A DNA stretch of 10,069 bases from an uncultured Eubacteriales bacterium (GTDB lineage Bacteria > Bacillota > Clostridia > Christensenellales > Borkfalkiaceae), in contig CAJLXC010000049.1 in assembly GCA_905210545.1 (NCBI GenBank), forward strand, positions 1 through 10,069. The letters run 5' to 3'. The notes beneath the pieces were generated by a model that made no database searches, had not been told where the DNA came from, and was given only the letters and a program-made list of their open reading frames with translations. Positions 1 to 6,658 of the stretch are shown here, piece by piece (position 1 is the first letter of the stretch; the number at the start of each line of letters is the position of its first letter). A program made the translations under genes and the position numbers.

Positions 1-8
1 AACAAGAG

Positions 9-44
9 AGCGCGGGGCGGCAGAATTGCCGCCCCGCGCTTTTA
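9..44 (+). terminator. Rho-independent terminator of a gene left of the window
   Basis: A perfect 14-bp GC-rich stem (9-22 paired with 27-40) with the 4-nt loop GAAT is followed on the plus strand by TTTTATTA. On the minus strand the sequence after the stem is CTCTTGTT, a poor T-tract. It therefore best fits a gene that is read rightwards and ends before the window. It could also stop leftward transcription of the acetyltransferase gene at 211-1611, which has no better terminator of its own. Confidence 0.85.
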
Positions 45-210
45 TTAGTTGCCCGCGTGATTGCGTTTTTTAAATATATAATCCGTCTTTCGTTTTTCTC
101 GGGTATGATTTATCCGATACAGCCGTTTTTTCTCCTTTTTTTAACGGACTATATCGGCAAAAACAATGCACCGCCTTGTTTTCCCCATCTCTCCCTTTTA
201 TCTTTTGCTC

Positions 211-1611
211 TTATTTTTCGTAATAATACATGTCTTCGGTTTCGGAAATCTTGTTAAAGCCGAGCCTTTCTATAAGCTTTACGGACGAAACGTTCGCCTT
301 ATACGCGCGGCACTTTAAAGTTTTTATAAAGAACCTTTCTTTTGCGGTTTTTATAAGAGCAAAAGCCGCTTCGGTCGCAAACCCTTGTCCTCGATACTCG
401 CGGAAAAACCTGAAGCCTATCTCCGCTTCTCCGCGATAACCGAAGTTATATAAAACCAGCTCGCCCGTTATCGCGCCGTCCTTTCTCACCGCAAAGGAAT
501 ATTCCTCTTTCGCCGCCTTTAAGCCCAGCATAAACGAATAAAAATATTCGGGAGTAGGCTCGGCGCTGCCCGCGTCTTCTCTATAATCGTAACCGTAATA
601 CTTATTTATTTCCGCGTCGGTATACAGCCTTGCGTATTCCTTTTTGTCGCTTTCTTTTATGTCGTCAATAACGAGCCGTTCCGTTTTTATACACACGGGC
701 GGCACGATCTTATCGAACGCCGTACCCACTGCGGCGATATATTTGTTTTTTATCAGAACGGGGTGATATTGCGTTTTGGAAACGCGAAGCCCCGGGTCGC
801 CGCAATCTTCTTCTCGATTGATAAATTCCACGCCCGCGCCTGCAAACGTCTTTGCAAACTCGTTCGCCATAGTCGGGTATACGCCCGCGTATTCTTTAAG
901 CCCCTTTTCTACGTGAACGATAAGCGTGTCGCCCACGACTTCGCCCACGGAGAGCGCGACAATTTTGCCGCCGACTTCTATGTACCCGCCGAGCTGACCC
1001 AAAACGAAAGACTTTTCCACGTAATCCGCGACTTTTTTTTCTTCTTCTTTTTCCGACCACATAGAAACGGTGGTTTCTCTCTCGTACTCTTTCAAAAACT
1101 CTTCTACGCGCGGAATATCCGTTTCCGCAAGGATTTTAAAGCGATAATCGGGATAAGTTCTTTTGAACTTGTTCACGTGGTTTCTCTGCCCGCTGAATTT
1201 TTTGCCCGCGTAGGTTTTAAAATCCTGCGCGTTGTAAATATAGTCGCTCCAGTTTCTGTCGAACGAGAACTTCGCGAACGGATACCTTTCGGCCAGCTCC
1301 GCTTTGACGGCTTCGTCAAGACAGCAGAATATTAAATCTTCATTTTTAGTTCTGCAATAGTTTTCTATTTCGTTAAGTGCGCCTTGCTCGTCTTTGCCGA
1401 TAGGGTAATAAAACGCGTTTTTATAATCGGGGCAGCTCTCGCGCATAATCAGCGTATCGTTATATATAGCGTAATCTATAACGAAATCGTCCCGCCACAT
1501 ATATTTCACCCCTACGGAAATATCGCAGAACGATACCTTTGACCTGTCCGTATAACCGCGAAGCGCGTTGATTTCGTTCAGGTTGTCGCCGAGTTTTTTG
1601 AATTTTAACAT
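211..1611 (-). CDS. DUF2156 (LPG-synthase C-terminal-like) and GNAT acetyltransferase fusion protein
   Basis: The protein has 466 residues and two domains. Residues 1 to about 298 resemble the DUF2156 fold, the catalytic C-terminal half of phosphatidylglycerol lysyltransferase, which is itself a tandem GNAT-like fold. Features include GQRNHVNKFKR near 141-151 and NREEDCGDPGLRVSK near 265-279. Residues about 305-466 are a RimJ/RimL-type GNAT domain: it begins KTERLVI, has the acetyl-CoA loop RGQGFATEA at 407-415, and ends with the usual N-x-x-S...ERLGF segment (440-452). There are no membrane segments, so unlike MprF it should be cytosolic and soluble. The ATG has GAGGAAAG 10 nt upstream (1622-1629). 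It lies 109 bp after parB with a terminator between, so it is probably a separate unit. Family knowledge suggests acyl or aminoacyl transfer. The substrate cannot be read from the sequence. Confidence 0.88.
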   Translation of the reverse strand: MLKFKKLGDNLNEINALRGYTDRSKVSFCDISVGVKYMWRDDFVIDYAIYNDTLIMRESCPDYKNAFYYPIGKDEQGALNEIENYCRTKNEDLIFCCLDEAVKAELAERYPFAKFSFDRNWSDYIYNAQDFKTYAGKKFSGQRNHVNKFKRTYPDYRFKILAETDIPRVEEFLKEYERETTVSMWSEKEEEKKVADYVEKSFVLGQLGGYIEVGGKIVALSVGEVVGDTLIVHVEKGLKEYAGVYPTMANEFAKTFAGAGVEFINREEDCGDPGLRVSKTQYHPVLIKNKYIAAVGTAFDKIVPPVCIKTERLVIDDIKESDKKEYARLYTDAEINKYYGYDYREDAGSAEPTPEYFYSFMLGLKAAKEEYSFAVRKDGAITGELVLYNFGYRGEAEIGFRFFREYRGQGFATEAAFALIKTAKERFFIKTLKCRAYKANVSSVKLIERLGFNKISETEDMYYYEK

Positions 1612-1688
1612 CTCTTTAATACTTTCCTCGTTTGTTTTTCTGTCGTTCCGCTATTTTACGGATTATGACTGTCCGCTAAAACAAAACA

Positions 1689-1708
1689 GGCGCGAATTTT
1701 TTCGCGCC
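1689..1708 (-). terminator. Terminator after parB
   Basis: GGCGCGAA (1689-1696) pairs with TTCGCGCC (1701-1708) around a TTTT loop. Reading leftwards from parB, the stem is followed by TGTTTTGTTTT, a usable T-tract. It begins 12 nt after the parB stop codon. On the plus strand the stem is followed by a less immediate T-rich stretch, so some bidirectional activity is possible. Confidence 0.7.
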
Positions 1709-1720
1709 CGCGATTTTTAT

Positions 1721-2629
1721 TTATTTTCTGGTTTTTTTCAGATAATCTAAAAGTTCGCCTAACCGGTCTAAATCGTCTCTCGTATAATAATCTATATATA
1801 TTCTGCCCTTGTTGTCGTTGCCGATCGCGTTGACCTTAGTGCCGAATACTCTCTGCATATCGCCGATAAGTTCTTTCAGTTCCGCGGAAAGCTCCGTTTT
1901 CATTTTCTTTTTGGCTTTTTCTTCCGGCGGAATAAAATAATCTTTTACTCTTTTTTCTATTTCTCTGACGGACAAGCCTTCTTTAACGGCGGTTTCCGCC
2001 ATCTTTTTCTGATCGAGACCCGGCACGGCTACGAGCGCGCGCGCGTGTCCTGCGGAAAGCTCGCCGCTTTCTACGAGCCGCATAACCTCCGGCATCAGAC
2101 TTAAAAGTCTCAGCGTGTTGGCGATTGCGGAACGGGATTTTCCTATTCTGTCGGCAAGGTCCTCTTGCGTTAAGCCGTAATCGTTCATCAACGATTTCAT
2201 TGCGGTGGCGGCTTCTATCGGATTAAGGTCTTCTCTCTGCAGGTTTTCTATGAGCGAGATTTCCTTTATCTGACGTTCGCTGTAATTTTTTACGATTGCG
2301 GGAATTTTATCCAGCCCCGCGATCTTTGCCGCGCGATATCTGCGTTCGCCCGCGATGATCATAAACCTGTCGCCCGCGCGATTGACGATAATCGGCATAA
2401 TAACGCCGTGTTTTTTTATCGATTGCGCGAGTTCGTTAAGAGCGGTTTCGTCAAAAACCTTACGCGGTTGGTTGGGGTTGGCAAAAATCTTGCCTATTTC
2501 TATTTCAGAAACGCTCTCGCCCTTGGCGGCTTCCGCTTCGTCGAATATAAGGCTTTTGCCGTAATCTTCTTCCGTTTCGGAAAACAATGCGGATAAACCC
2601 TTGCCTAATCCTCTGCTTACTTGCGACAT
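1721..2629 (-). CDS. parB: Chromosome-partitioning protein ParB (Spo0J family)
   Basis: This 302-residue protein has the complete ParB layout. The N-terminal RGLGKGLSALF segment (6-16) is the ParA-stimulating tail. The CTP-binding N domain spans about 40-140 and contains NPNQPRK (51-57), the GERRYRAAK motif (94-102, box II with the arginines that bind CTP phosphates) and ENLQREDLNP (128-137). A helix-turn-helix at about 153-178 (LTQEDLADRIGKSRSAIANT) should bind parS. The segment after it (GELSAGHARAL) leads to a C-terminal dimerisation region. The family loads on parS, spreads as a CTP-dependent clamp, and works with ParA and SMC in origin segregation. The ATG is preceded by GGAGAG about 6 nt upstream. 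The gene starts 53 bp after the parA stop and is almost certainly co-transcribed with it. The length is normal and no key residue is missing. Confidence 0.97.
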   Translation of the reverse strand: MSQVSRGLGKGLSALFSETEEDYGKSLIFDEAEAAKGESVSEIEIGKIFANPNQPRKVFDETALNELAQSIKKHGVIMPIIVNRAGDRFMIIAGERRYRAAKIAGLDKIPAIVKNYSERQIKEISLIENLQREDLNPIEAATAMKSLMNDYGLTQEDLADRIGKSRSAIANTLRLLSLMPEVMRLVESGELSAGHARALVAVPGLDQKKMAETAVKEGLSVREIEKRVKDYFIPPEEKAKKKMKTELSAELKELIGDMQRVFGTKVNAIGNDNKGRIYIDYYTRDDLDRLGELLDYLKKTRK

Positions 2630-2682
2630 ATTTTTCTCTCCGTTCTTCCTCGGTATAATTCCGTGTTATTTTTTTGCCGTTG

Positions 2683-3456
2683 TCAGGCTTTTTTGTGTTG
2701 TCTCGAAATAAATTCTTCCGTCAGCGCGAGATACGCTTTCGCGCCCTTGCTCCTCACGTCGTGAAGCATTATCGGCACGCCGTGGCTCGGAGCTTCCGCC
2801 AGACGAATGTTTCTCGGTATAACCGTATCGTATACGCTCTTGCCGAAATATTTTCGTATCTCGTCGGAAATCTGCTTGCTGATTAGCGCGCGGTTGTCGT
2901 TCATCGTGAGAACGACGCCTTCTACCTTGAGCGCGGGGTTAAGGTGTTTTACTACGAGCCTTATGGTGTTCATAAGCTGAGACAAACCTTCCAGCGCGTA
3001 GTATTCGCTCTGAATCGGTATAAGCACCGTATCCGCGGCGGCAAGCGCGTTTATCGTCAGAAGTCCCAGCGACGGCGGACAGTCTATCGTTATATAATCG
3101 TAAGTGTCTCTTGCCTTGTCGATAACTTTCTTCAGTATATGCTCTCTGTCTTTCATATACACAAGTTCCACTTCCGCGCCCGCAAGGTCAATGTTGGACG
3201 GAAGCAGATCGAGATTATCCACGCAGGTTTTTACCACCGCTTCTTCAATGGGCGCTTCGTCTATCATAACGTTGTAGACGGAGTTTTTGACTTCGCTTTT
3301 CGCAAAGCCCAGCCCGCTCGTCGCATTGCCTTGCGGATCGAGATCCACGATAAGGCACTTATGACCTTTCTGCGCGAGATACGCCGCCATATTTACGCAC
3401 GTGGTGGTTTTCCCCACGCCGCCCTTCTGATTTGAAAAAGCTACGATTTTTCCCAT
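2683..3456 (-). CDS. parA: Chromosome-partitioning ATPase ParA (Soj family)
   Basis: The protein is 257 residues, the usual size for chromosomal Soj. It has the deviant Walker A motif KGGVGKTT at 11-18, with the signature lysine at 11. The Walker A' segment is LIVDLDPQGNATSGLG (35-50) and Walker B is YITIDCPPSLG (121-131). It lacks the N-terminal helix-turn-helix extension of plasmid-type ParA, which fits a chromosomal role. The ATP-bound dimer binds DNA non-specifically, and ParB stimulates hydrolysis to drive origin movement. In Bacillus, Soj also regulates DnaA (known of the family, not visible here). The ATG has AGAGGAA about 8 nt upstream. It follows ftsH by 67 bp with no clear terminator and precedes parB by 53 bp. 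Confidence 0.97.
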   Translation of the reverse strand: MGKIVAFSNQKGGVGKTTTCVNMAAYLAQKGHKCLIVDLDPQGNATSGLGFAKSEVKNSVYNVMIDEAPIEEAVVKTCVDNLDLLPSNIDLAGAEVELVYMKDREHILKKVIDKARDTYDYITIDCPPSLGLLTINALAAADTVLIPIQSEYYALEGLSQLMNTIRLVVKHLNPALKVEGVVLTMNDNRALISKQISDEIRKYFGKSVYDTVIPRNIRLAEAPSHGVPIMLHDVRSKGAKAYLALTEEFISRQHKKA

Positions 3457-3523
3457 TAGTAATTCCTCTTTTCAAGTTTTAGATCTTTTGGCTTTTCAAT
3501 TTATGTTTCGGAACGGTACAAAG

Positions 3524-5641
3524 TTATTCGTCCTTTCCTTTTTCTTCTCCCGAGTCGCCTTTATCGGATTTTTCTTCCGTCTTTTCGGGCGCGGACGTTT
3601 TGGGTTTTCCTTCCGTCTTTTCGGGCGCGGGCGTTTCGGATTTTTCTTTCACGATAACGGGATTGCTCTTTCTTTCAAACGGGTTTTCGGAAAGCTTCTG
3701 CTCGTTTTCGTCCATAAATTTCATAATTTCTTCGGGATCTTTGCCCGCCATAACCATATCCACCTCTTCCGTGAAAATGGTTTCGTGCTCGATTAAAAGC
3801 CTTGCCATATTATCGAGGAGTTTTTTATGCGTTTTAAGCAGTTCTCTTGCCTTTGCCAGCGAGCTTTCCACTATATCGCGGACTTCTTCGTCTATTATAG
3901 CGGCGGTTTCTTCGCTGTACGTAACGTGCGAAGCCATATCCCTGCCGATAAAGACTTCTTTATCCGAAGCGTAGGAAATAGGTCCTACTTTTTCGCTCAT
4001 ACCCCATTCGGTAACCATAAGTCTCGCTCTCTTCGATACTGCCTGAATATCGCCGGACGCGCCCGCGGATATGTCTTTTATAATAAGCTCTTCTGCAACT
4101 CTGCCGCCCAAAGTCATCACGATATCGTCTAAAAGCTTTGCTTTGGTAAGGTGATTATCGTCGTTGTCGGGGCGAGTCATCGTATACCCCGCCGCCTGAC
4201 CGCGCGGGATTATGCTCACTTCGTGAACGGGATCGCAATGCGGAAGCAGTCTTGCGAGAATCGCGTGACCCGATTCGTGATAAGCGGTTATGCGTTTATC
4301 CGTTTCGGTTACGAGTCTCGATTTTTTCTGCGGGCCTAAAAGTACTTTATTCACTCCCTCGTAAAGATCTTTGTTGGTTATGAATCTTCTGTTTGCTCTC
4401 GCCGCGAGTATAGCCGCTTCGTTAAGAAGGTTTTCGAGATCCGCGCCGGAAAAACCGCTCGTCATTCTCGCAACCGTTCTGAAATTGACGTCGGGAGATA
4501 AAGGCTTGTTTCTCGCGTGAACTTTGAGAATGGCTTCTCTTCCGCGCACGTCGGGAACGTTTACGAAAATCTGTCTGTCGAATCTGCCCGGGCGGAGCAA
4601 CGCGGGGTCTAATATATCCGCGCGGTTGGTTGCCGCCATAACGATTATTCCGTCGTTGCTTTCAAAACCGTCCATCTGAACGAGAAGCTGATTAAGCGTC
4701 TGCTCTCTTTCGTCGTGTCCGCCGCCGAGCCCCGTACCGCGCTGACGACCTACCGCGTCTATTTCGTCGATGAAAATGATACACGGCATATTCTTTTTAG
4801 CCGCGTCGAACAAATCTCTTACTCTGGACGCGCCCACGCCTACGAACATTTCCACGAAGTCCGAACCGGATATCGAGAAGAACGGAACGCCCGCTTCGCC
4901 CGCAACGGCTTTCGCAAACAACGTTTTGCCCGTTCCCGGAGGACCTACGAGCAGCACGCCCTTGGGAATTCTCGCGCCGAGATCCGAAAACTTTTTGGGG
5001 TTTTTAAGGAAATCCACGACTTCCGCGAGTTCGGCTTTTTCTTCTTCCGCACCCGCAACGTCCGTGAACCTTACTTTTAAGTTATGATTAAGCCGAGCGT
5101 TGGTTTTGGCGAAGTTCATCGCGCCTTTCGTGCCGCCCTGCGTCTGCATCATAATGATAAAGAACACTATCGCGACGAGAACGTAACCGAATATCGGCAT
5201 AAGCGTCGACCATATAGATCCCGCGTTGGGGTCGGTATAAGTATAAGACACGCCGGCTTCGGCAAGGTCTTTTTCTAAAGTAGCGACCACGTCCGCGCTT
5301 CGCGAATAGTTCGTGGTGAACGACTTGACTATAGAACCGTTGATTTTTATAGAAAAGTCTATGTTATAGTTTTTGAATACCACTTCGCAAAGCTGAAAAG
5401 TAGTATAGGTTTTGTTGGACAAATTGCTCTTTATTACCGAAGAACCGTTTGTGGAAACGATTTTATCGATTTTTTCCGAAGTTATTCCGTCCGCCTCGGT
5501 CGAGTATTCGAGAATCTGTTTAAACTCGGAATAATCCACCGAAGTCTTGGATTTCAGACAAGTGGACAAAGACAGCGCGGCGATTAGAACCATTATTACC
5601 GCAAGAATTATCCATATCGTCTTATTGTTTCTGTTTTCCAA
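3524..5641 (-). CDS. ftsH: ATP-dependent zinc metalloprotease FtsH
   Basis: The protein has 705 residues. Membrane segments lie at about 8-29 and 143-165 and flank an extracytoplasmic domain of about 110 residues. The AAA+ domain has Walker A GPPGTGKT (233-240), the pore loop MFVGVG (265-270), Walker B IIFIDEID (288-295) and the second region of homology ending LLRPGRFDR (348-356). The M41 protease domain has HESGH (455-459), and Asp531 in SGASGD is the probable third zinc ligand. It is a membrane-anchored hexamer that degrades misfolded membrane proteins and selected cytosolic regulators. The start is TTG, with AAGGAG 10 nt upstream. The next Met (17) lies inside the first membrane helix, so the TTG start is well supported. 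The C-terminal tail (about 660-705) is charged and contains a duplicated 12-residue unit. FtsH is more usually about 600-660 residues; the extra length is in this tail and the external domain. Confidence 0.97.
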   Translation of the reverse strand: MENRNNKTIWIILAVIMVLIAALSLSTCLKSKTSVDYSEFKQILEYSTEADGITSEKIDKIVSTNGSSVIKSNLSNKTYTTFQLCEVVFKNYNIDFSIKINGSIVKSFTTNYSRSADVVATLEKDLAEAGVSYTYTDPNAGSIWSTLMPIFGYVLVAIVFFIIMMQTQGGTKGAMNFAKTNARLNHNLKVRFTDVAGAEEEKAELAEVVDFLKNPKKFSDLGARIPKGVLLVGPPGTGKTLFAKAVAGEAGVPFFSISGSDFVEMFVGVGASRVRDLFDAAKKNMPCIIFIDEIDAVGRQRGTGLGGGHDEREQTLNQLLVQMDGFESNDGIIVMAATNRADILDPALLRPGRFDRQIFVNVPDVRGREAILKVHARNKPLSPDVNFRTVARMTSGFSGADLENLLNEAAILAARANRRFITNKDLYEGVNKVLLGPQKKSRLVTETDKRITAYHESGHAILARLLPHCDPVHEVSIIPRGQAAGYTMTRPDNDDNHLTKAKLLDDIVMTLGGRVAEELIIKDISAGASGDIQAVSKRARLMVTEWGMSEKVGPISYASDKEVFIGRDMASHVTYSEETAAIIDEEVRDIVESSLAKARELLKTHKKLLDNMARLLIEHETIFTEEVDMVMAGKDPEEIMKFMDENEQKLSENPFERKSNPVIVKEKSETPAPEKTEGKPKTSAPEKTEEKSDKGDSGEEKGKDE
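3572..3636 (-). repeat. In-gene tandem repeat, 36-bp period, in the ftsH tail
   Basis: A 29-bp core at 3572-3600 recurs at 3608-3636 with two mismatches, a period of 36 bp. It encodes two copies of a 12-residue Ser/Pro-Ala-Pro-Glu-Lys-Thr-Glu unit (APEKTEGK and APEKTEEK) in the disordered FtsH C-terminus. Slippage in such repeats keeps the frame, so the tail length could vary between strains. Confidence 0.85.
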
Positions 5642-5651
5642 AGCGTAAAAT

Positions 5652-5657
5652 CTCCTT
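5652..5657 (-). promoter_or_regulatory. Shine-Dalgarno site fixing the ftsH TTG start
   Basis: AAGGAG reads leftwards here and lies 10 nt before the TTG at 5641-5639. No ATG or GTG in frame is better placed, so the site decides the start. Confidence 0.8.
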
Positions 5658-5736
5658 GTATCGCGTTTAACAAATTTTAAACCAAAAACGTTTAAATAAG
5701 CTTGAAATATAAAACAACATTAATACGTTTGGTATT

Positions 5737-5765
5737 ATTATACAGCATAAATGAAAAAATTACAA
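5737..5765 (-). promoter_or_regulatory. ftsH: Sigma-A-like promoter for ftsH (and possibly parAB)
   Basis: A perfect TATAAT (5742-5737) lies 17 bp after TTGTAA (5765-5760), which matches four of six positions of TTGACA. Transcription would begin near 5730, giving an AT-rich leader of about 90 nt before the ftsH TTG. No heat-shock CIRCE element or other operator is visible. Confidence 0.65.
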
Positions 5766-5920
5766 TAATTTTGCGGAACTTCTTGCCTGACCGCGTCAAA
5801 AAATTTTGCCGTTTTTCGGTATAATTTTATTCCGCAAGGAAACATACGCTTTCCGTCTTGAAATTTTTGCGCCGCATTTTTAATATTTTTCCGCAAATAT
5901 TTCGGCTTTGTTAAAAAAGG
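5766..5920. other. AT-rich spacer without a gene
   Basis: The stretch between the ftsH promoter and the repeat array is rich in A/T runs. It contains a plus-strand TATAAT at 5820-5825 but no acceptable -35 at 16-18 bp and no gene downstream. I see no coding region or stable hairpin. Confidence 0.5.
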
Positions 5921-5970
5921 GAGATTCCCGCGTCAAGGGGAAATTTGTCTTTCCTCGGAATGACAACGCG
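5921..5970 (-). repeat. REP-like element A, copy 1 (inverted B-type)
   Basis: This copy begins GAGATTCCCGCGTCAAGG and ends CCTCGGAATGACAACGCG. Its reverse complement begins GTCATTCCGAGG and ends GGGAATCTC, so it is an inverted relative of the B elements (GTCATTGCGA...CAATCTC). It shares its ends with the copy at 6263-6310. The inner part differs and forms a weaker hairpin (GGAAA...TTTCC). It opens the first of the two repeat blocks. Confidence 0.75.
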
Positions 5971-5989
5971 AAGCACGGTAGTAATTTGT

Positions 5990-6052
5990 GTCATTGCGGA
6001 CGCCTTTGACGGACAACCCATATTGTCATTGCGAGCGTAGCGTGGCAATCTC
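5990..6052 (+). repeat. REP-like element B: deleted long copy plus short copy
   Basis: Positions 5990-6019 match the first 30 bases of the long B element at 6429. The sequence then jumps to ...CCCATATTGTCATTGCGAG, exactly as found after the long element at 6517-6534. It therefore looks like an internal deletion of about 61 bp between two CCC triplets (compare 6459-6519). The short B copy at 6025-6052 reads GTCATTGCGAGCGTAGCGTGGCAATCTC with only a minimal inner GC...GC stem. Confidence 0.7.
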
Positions 6053-6069
6053 TGTTCAAATCCTACCGT

Positions 6070-6105
6070 GTCATTGCGAGGGATTGAAAATCCCGTAGCA
6101 ATCTC
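6070..6105 (+). repeat. REP-like hairpin element B, inner stem GGGATT/AATCCC
   Basis: Constant outer arms ATTGC...GCAAT enclose a 15-nt inner hairpin at 6080-6094: GGGATT, loop GAA, AATCCC. The element ends in CAATCTC and is joined directly to element C at 6106. Confidence 0.85.
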
Positions 6106-6234
6106 ACCTGCAACTCGCAGAAAATCCTTTTCTTTGCAAGGGAAAGGGATTATTTTCCGAGTCCGTACCAATTCCCCTGCACCACGTTACCCTGAAAACT
6201 CCTCAAAAGCCCCGCCCCCTTAATCTTTAAGGGG
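6106..6234 (+). repeat. 129-bp repeat C, copy 1
   Basis: The copy runs from ACCTGCAACTCGC to the hairpin CCCCTTAA-TCT-TTAAGGGG. It matches 6659-6787 over the same 129 bp with roughly 13 differences (about 90% by eye). It contains an internal stem of CCTTTTC with GAAAGGG (one G-T pair). Both copies directly follow a B element, so B and C may move or duplicate together. The open frame seen here on the minus strand (about 5911-6171) encodes only repeat sequence. Confidence 0.85.
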
Positions 6235-6262
6235 AGAATATAAGCGGATAGTAATAAAAAAA

Positions 6263-6310
6263 GAGATTCCCTCGTCAAGGCGTGCCGCCTTTCCTCGGAA
6301 TGACAGCGCG
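6263..6310 (-). repeat. REP-like element A, copy 2, inner stem AAGGCG/CGCCTT
   Basis: Same ends as 5921-5970 (GAGATTCCC...CCTCGGAATGACA). The inner 15 nt at 6277-6291 are AAGGCG, loop TGC, CGCCTT, the same 6-3-6 shape as the B hairpins but with a different sequence. It opens the second repeat block. Confidence 0.8.
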
Positions 6311-6346
6311 TGGGTGCGCTGATAGCACACTCTCTCGAAATGACAG
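6311..6346 (-). repeat. Partial inverted B-type element
   Basis: The reverse complement begins GTCATTTCGAGAGAG and contains a hairpin at 6313-6329 (GTGCGCT, loop GAT, AGCACAC; one mismatch). The opposite arm (GAGATT on this strand) is missing because the element abuts copy 2 of A, so it is truncated. Confidence 0.55.
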
Positions 6347-6375
6347 TATGTTGTTATCGTTGTAAACTCAATAGT

Positions 6376-6411
6376 GTCATTGCGAGGGGTTTATAACCCC
6401 GTGGCAATCTC
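6376..6411 (+). repeat. REP-like hairpin element B, inner stem GGGGTT/AACCCC
   Basis: GTCATTGCGA...GTGGCAATCTC with a 15-nt inner hairpin at 6386-6400: GGGGTT, loop TAT, AACCCC. The length and shape are identical to the copies at 6070 and 6525, but the stem sequence differs. Confidence 0.85.
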
Positions 6412-6428
6412 CGTTCAATTCTCGCATT

Positions 6429-6513
6429 GTCATTGCGGACGCCTTTGACGGACAACCCTGACGGGCTTAGTCCTTCGTAGCGGCAGCGGAGAAGCGCATA
6501 GCGCGACAATCTC
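6429..6513 (+). repeat. Long REP-like element B, copy 1 (85 bp)
   Basis: It starts GTCATTGCGGACGCC and ends GCGACAATCTC. The core (CGCCTTTGACGGACAACCC through TCCTTCGTAGCGGCAGCGGA) is shared with the copy at 6574-6658 with few differences, and its first 30 bases recur at 5990-6019. Confidence 0.8.
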
Positions 6514-6524
6514 CTGCCCATATT

Positions 6525-6560
6525 GTCATTGCGAGGCTTTGAAAAAGCCGTGGCAATCTC
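6525..6560 (+). repeat. REP-like hairpin element B, inner stem GGCTTT/AAAGCC
   Basis: Constant GTCATTGCGA and GTGGCAATCTC arms enclose the 15-nt hairpin at 6535-6549: GGCTTT, loop GAA, AAAGCC. Confidence 0.85.
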
Positions 6561-6573
6561 TATACTCCTTACT

Positions 6574-6658
6574 GTAATTGCGAACGCCTTTGACGAACAG
6601 CCCTGACGGGCTTATCCCTTCGTAGCGGCAGCGGAGAAGTGCGTAGCGCGACAATCTC
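6574..6658 (+). repeat. Long REP-like element B, copy 2 (85 bp)
   Basis: Near-identical in length and sequence to 6429-6513, but beginning GTAATTGCGAACGCC. It is joined directly to the second C element, just as the B element at 6070-6105 is joined to the first. Confidence 0.8.

Noticed and set aside
57..257. Plus-strand open frame of 66 codons with a GTG start and a hydrophobic beginning
   Set aside because: No ribosome-binding site, phenylalanine-rich composition typical of reading the antisense of an A-rich region, and overlap with the end of the acetyltransferase gene.
1174..1179. CACGTG core as a possible parS site (a second one at 3398-3403)
   Set aside because: The flanks do not match the palindromic parS consensus (TGTTTCACGTGAAACA), and both lie in conserved codons of genes.
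763..1335. Plus-strand open frame of 190 codons antisense to the DUF2156 domain
   Set aside because: It is a shadow of the real gene: arginine- and phenylalanine-rich, with a phenylalanine run opposite the Lys/Glu-rich stretch, and no ribosome-binding site.
5820..5825. Plus-strand TATAAT as a promoter
   Set aside because: No -35 match at 16-18 bp and no plus-strand gene downstream.
5911..6171. Minus-strand open frame of 86 codons in the repeat region
   Set aside because: It consists of B and C repeat sequence read through (RNDTV, RYARNDN patterns), a known artefact of such repeats, and has no ribosome-binding site.
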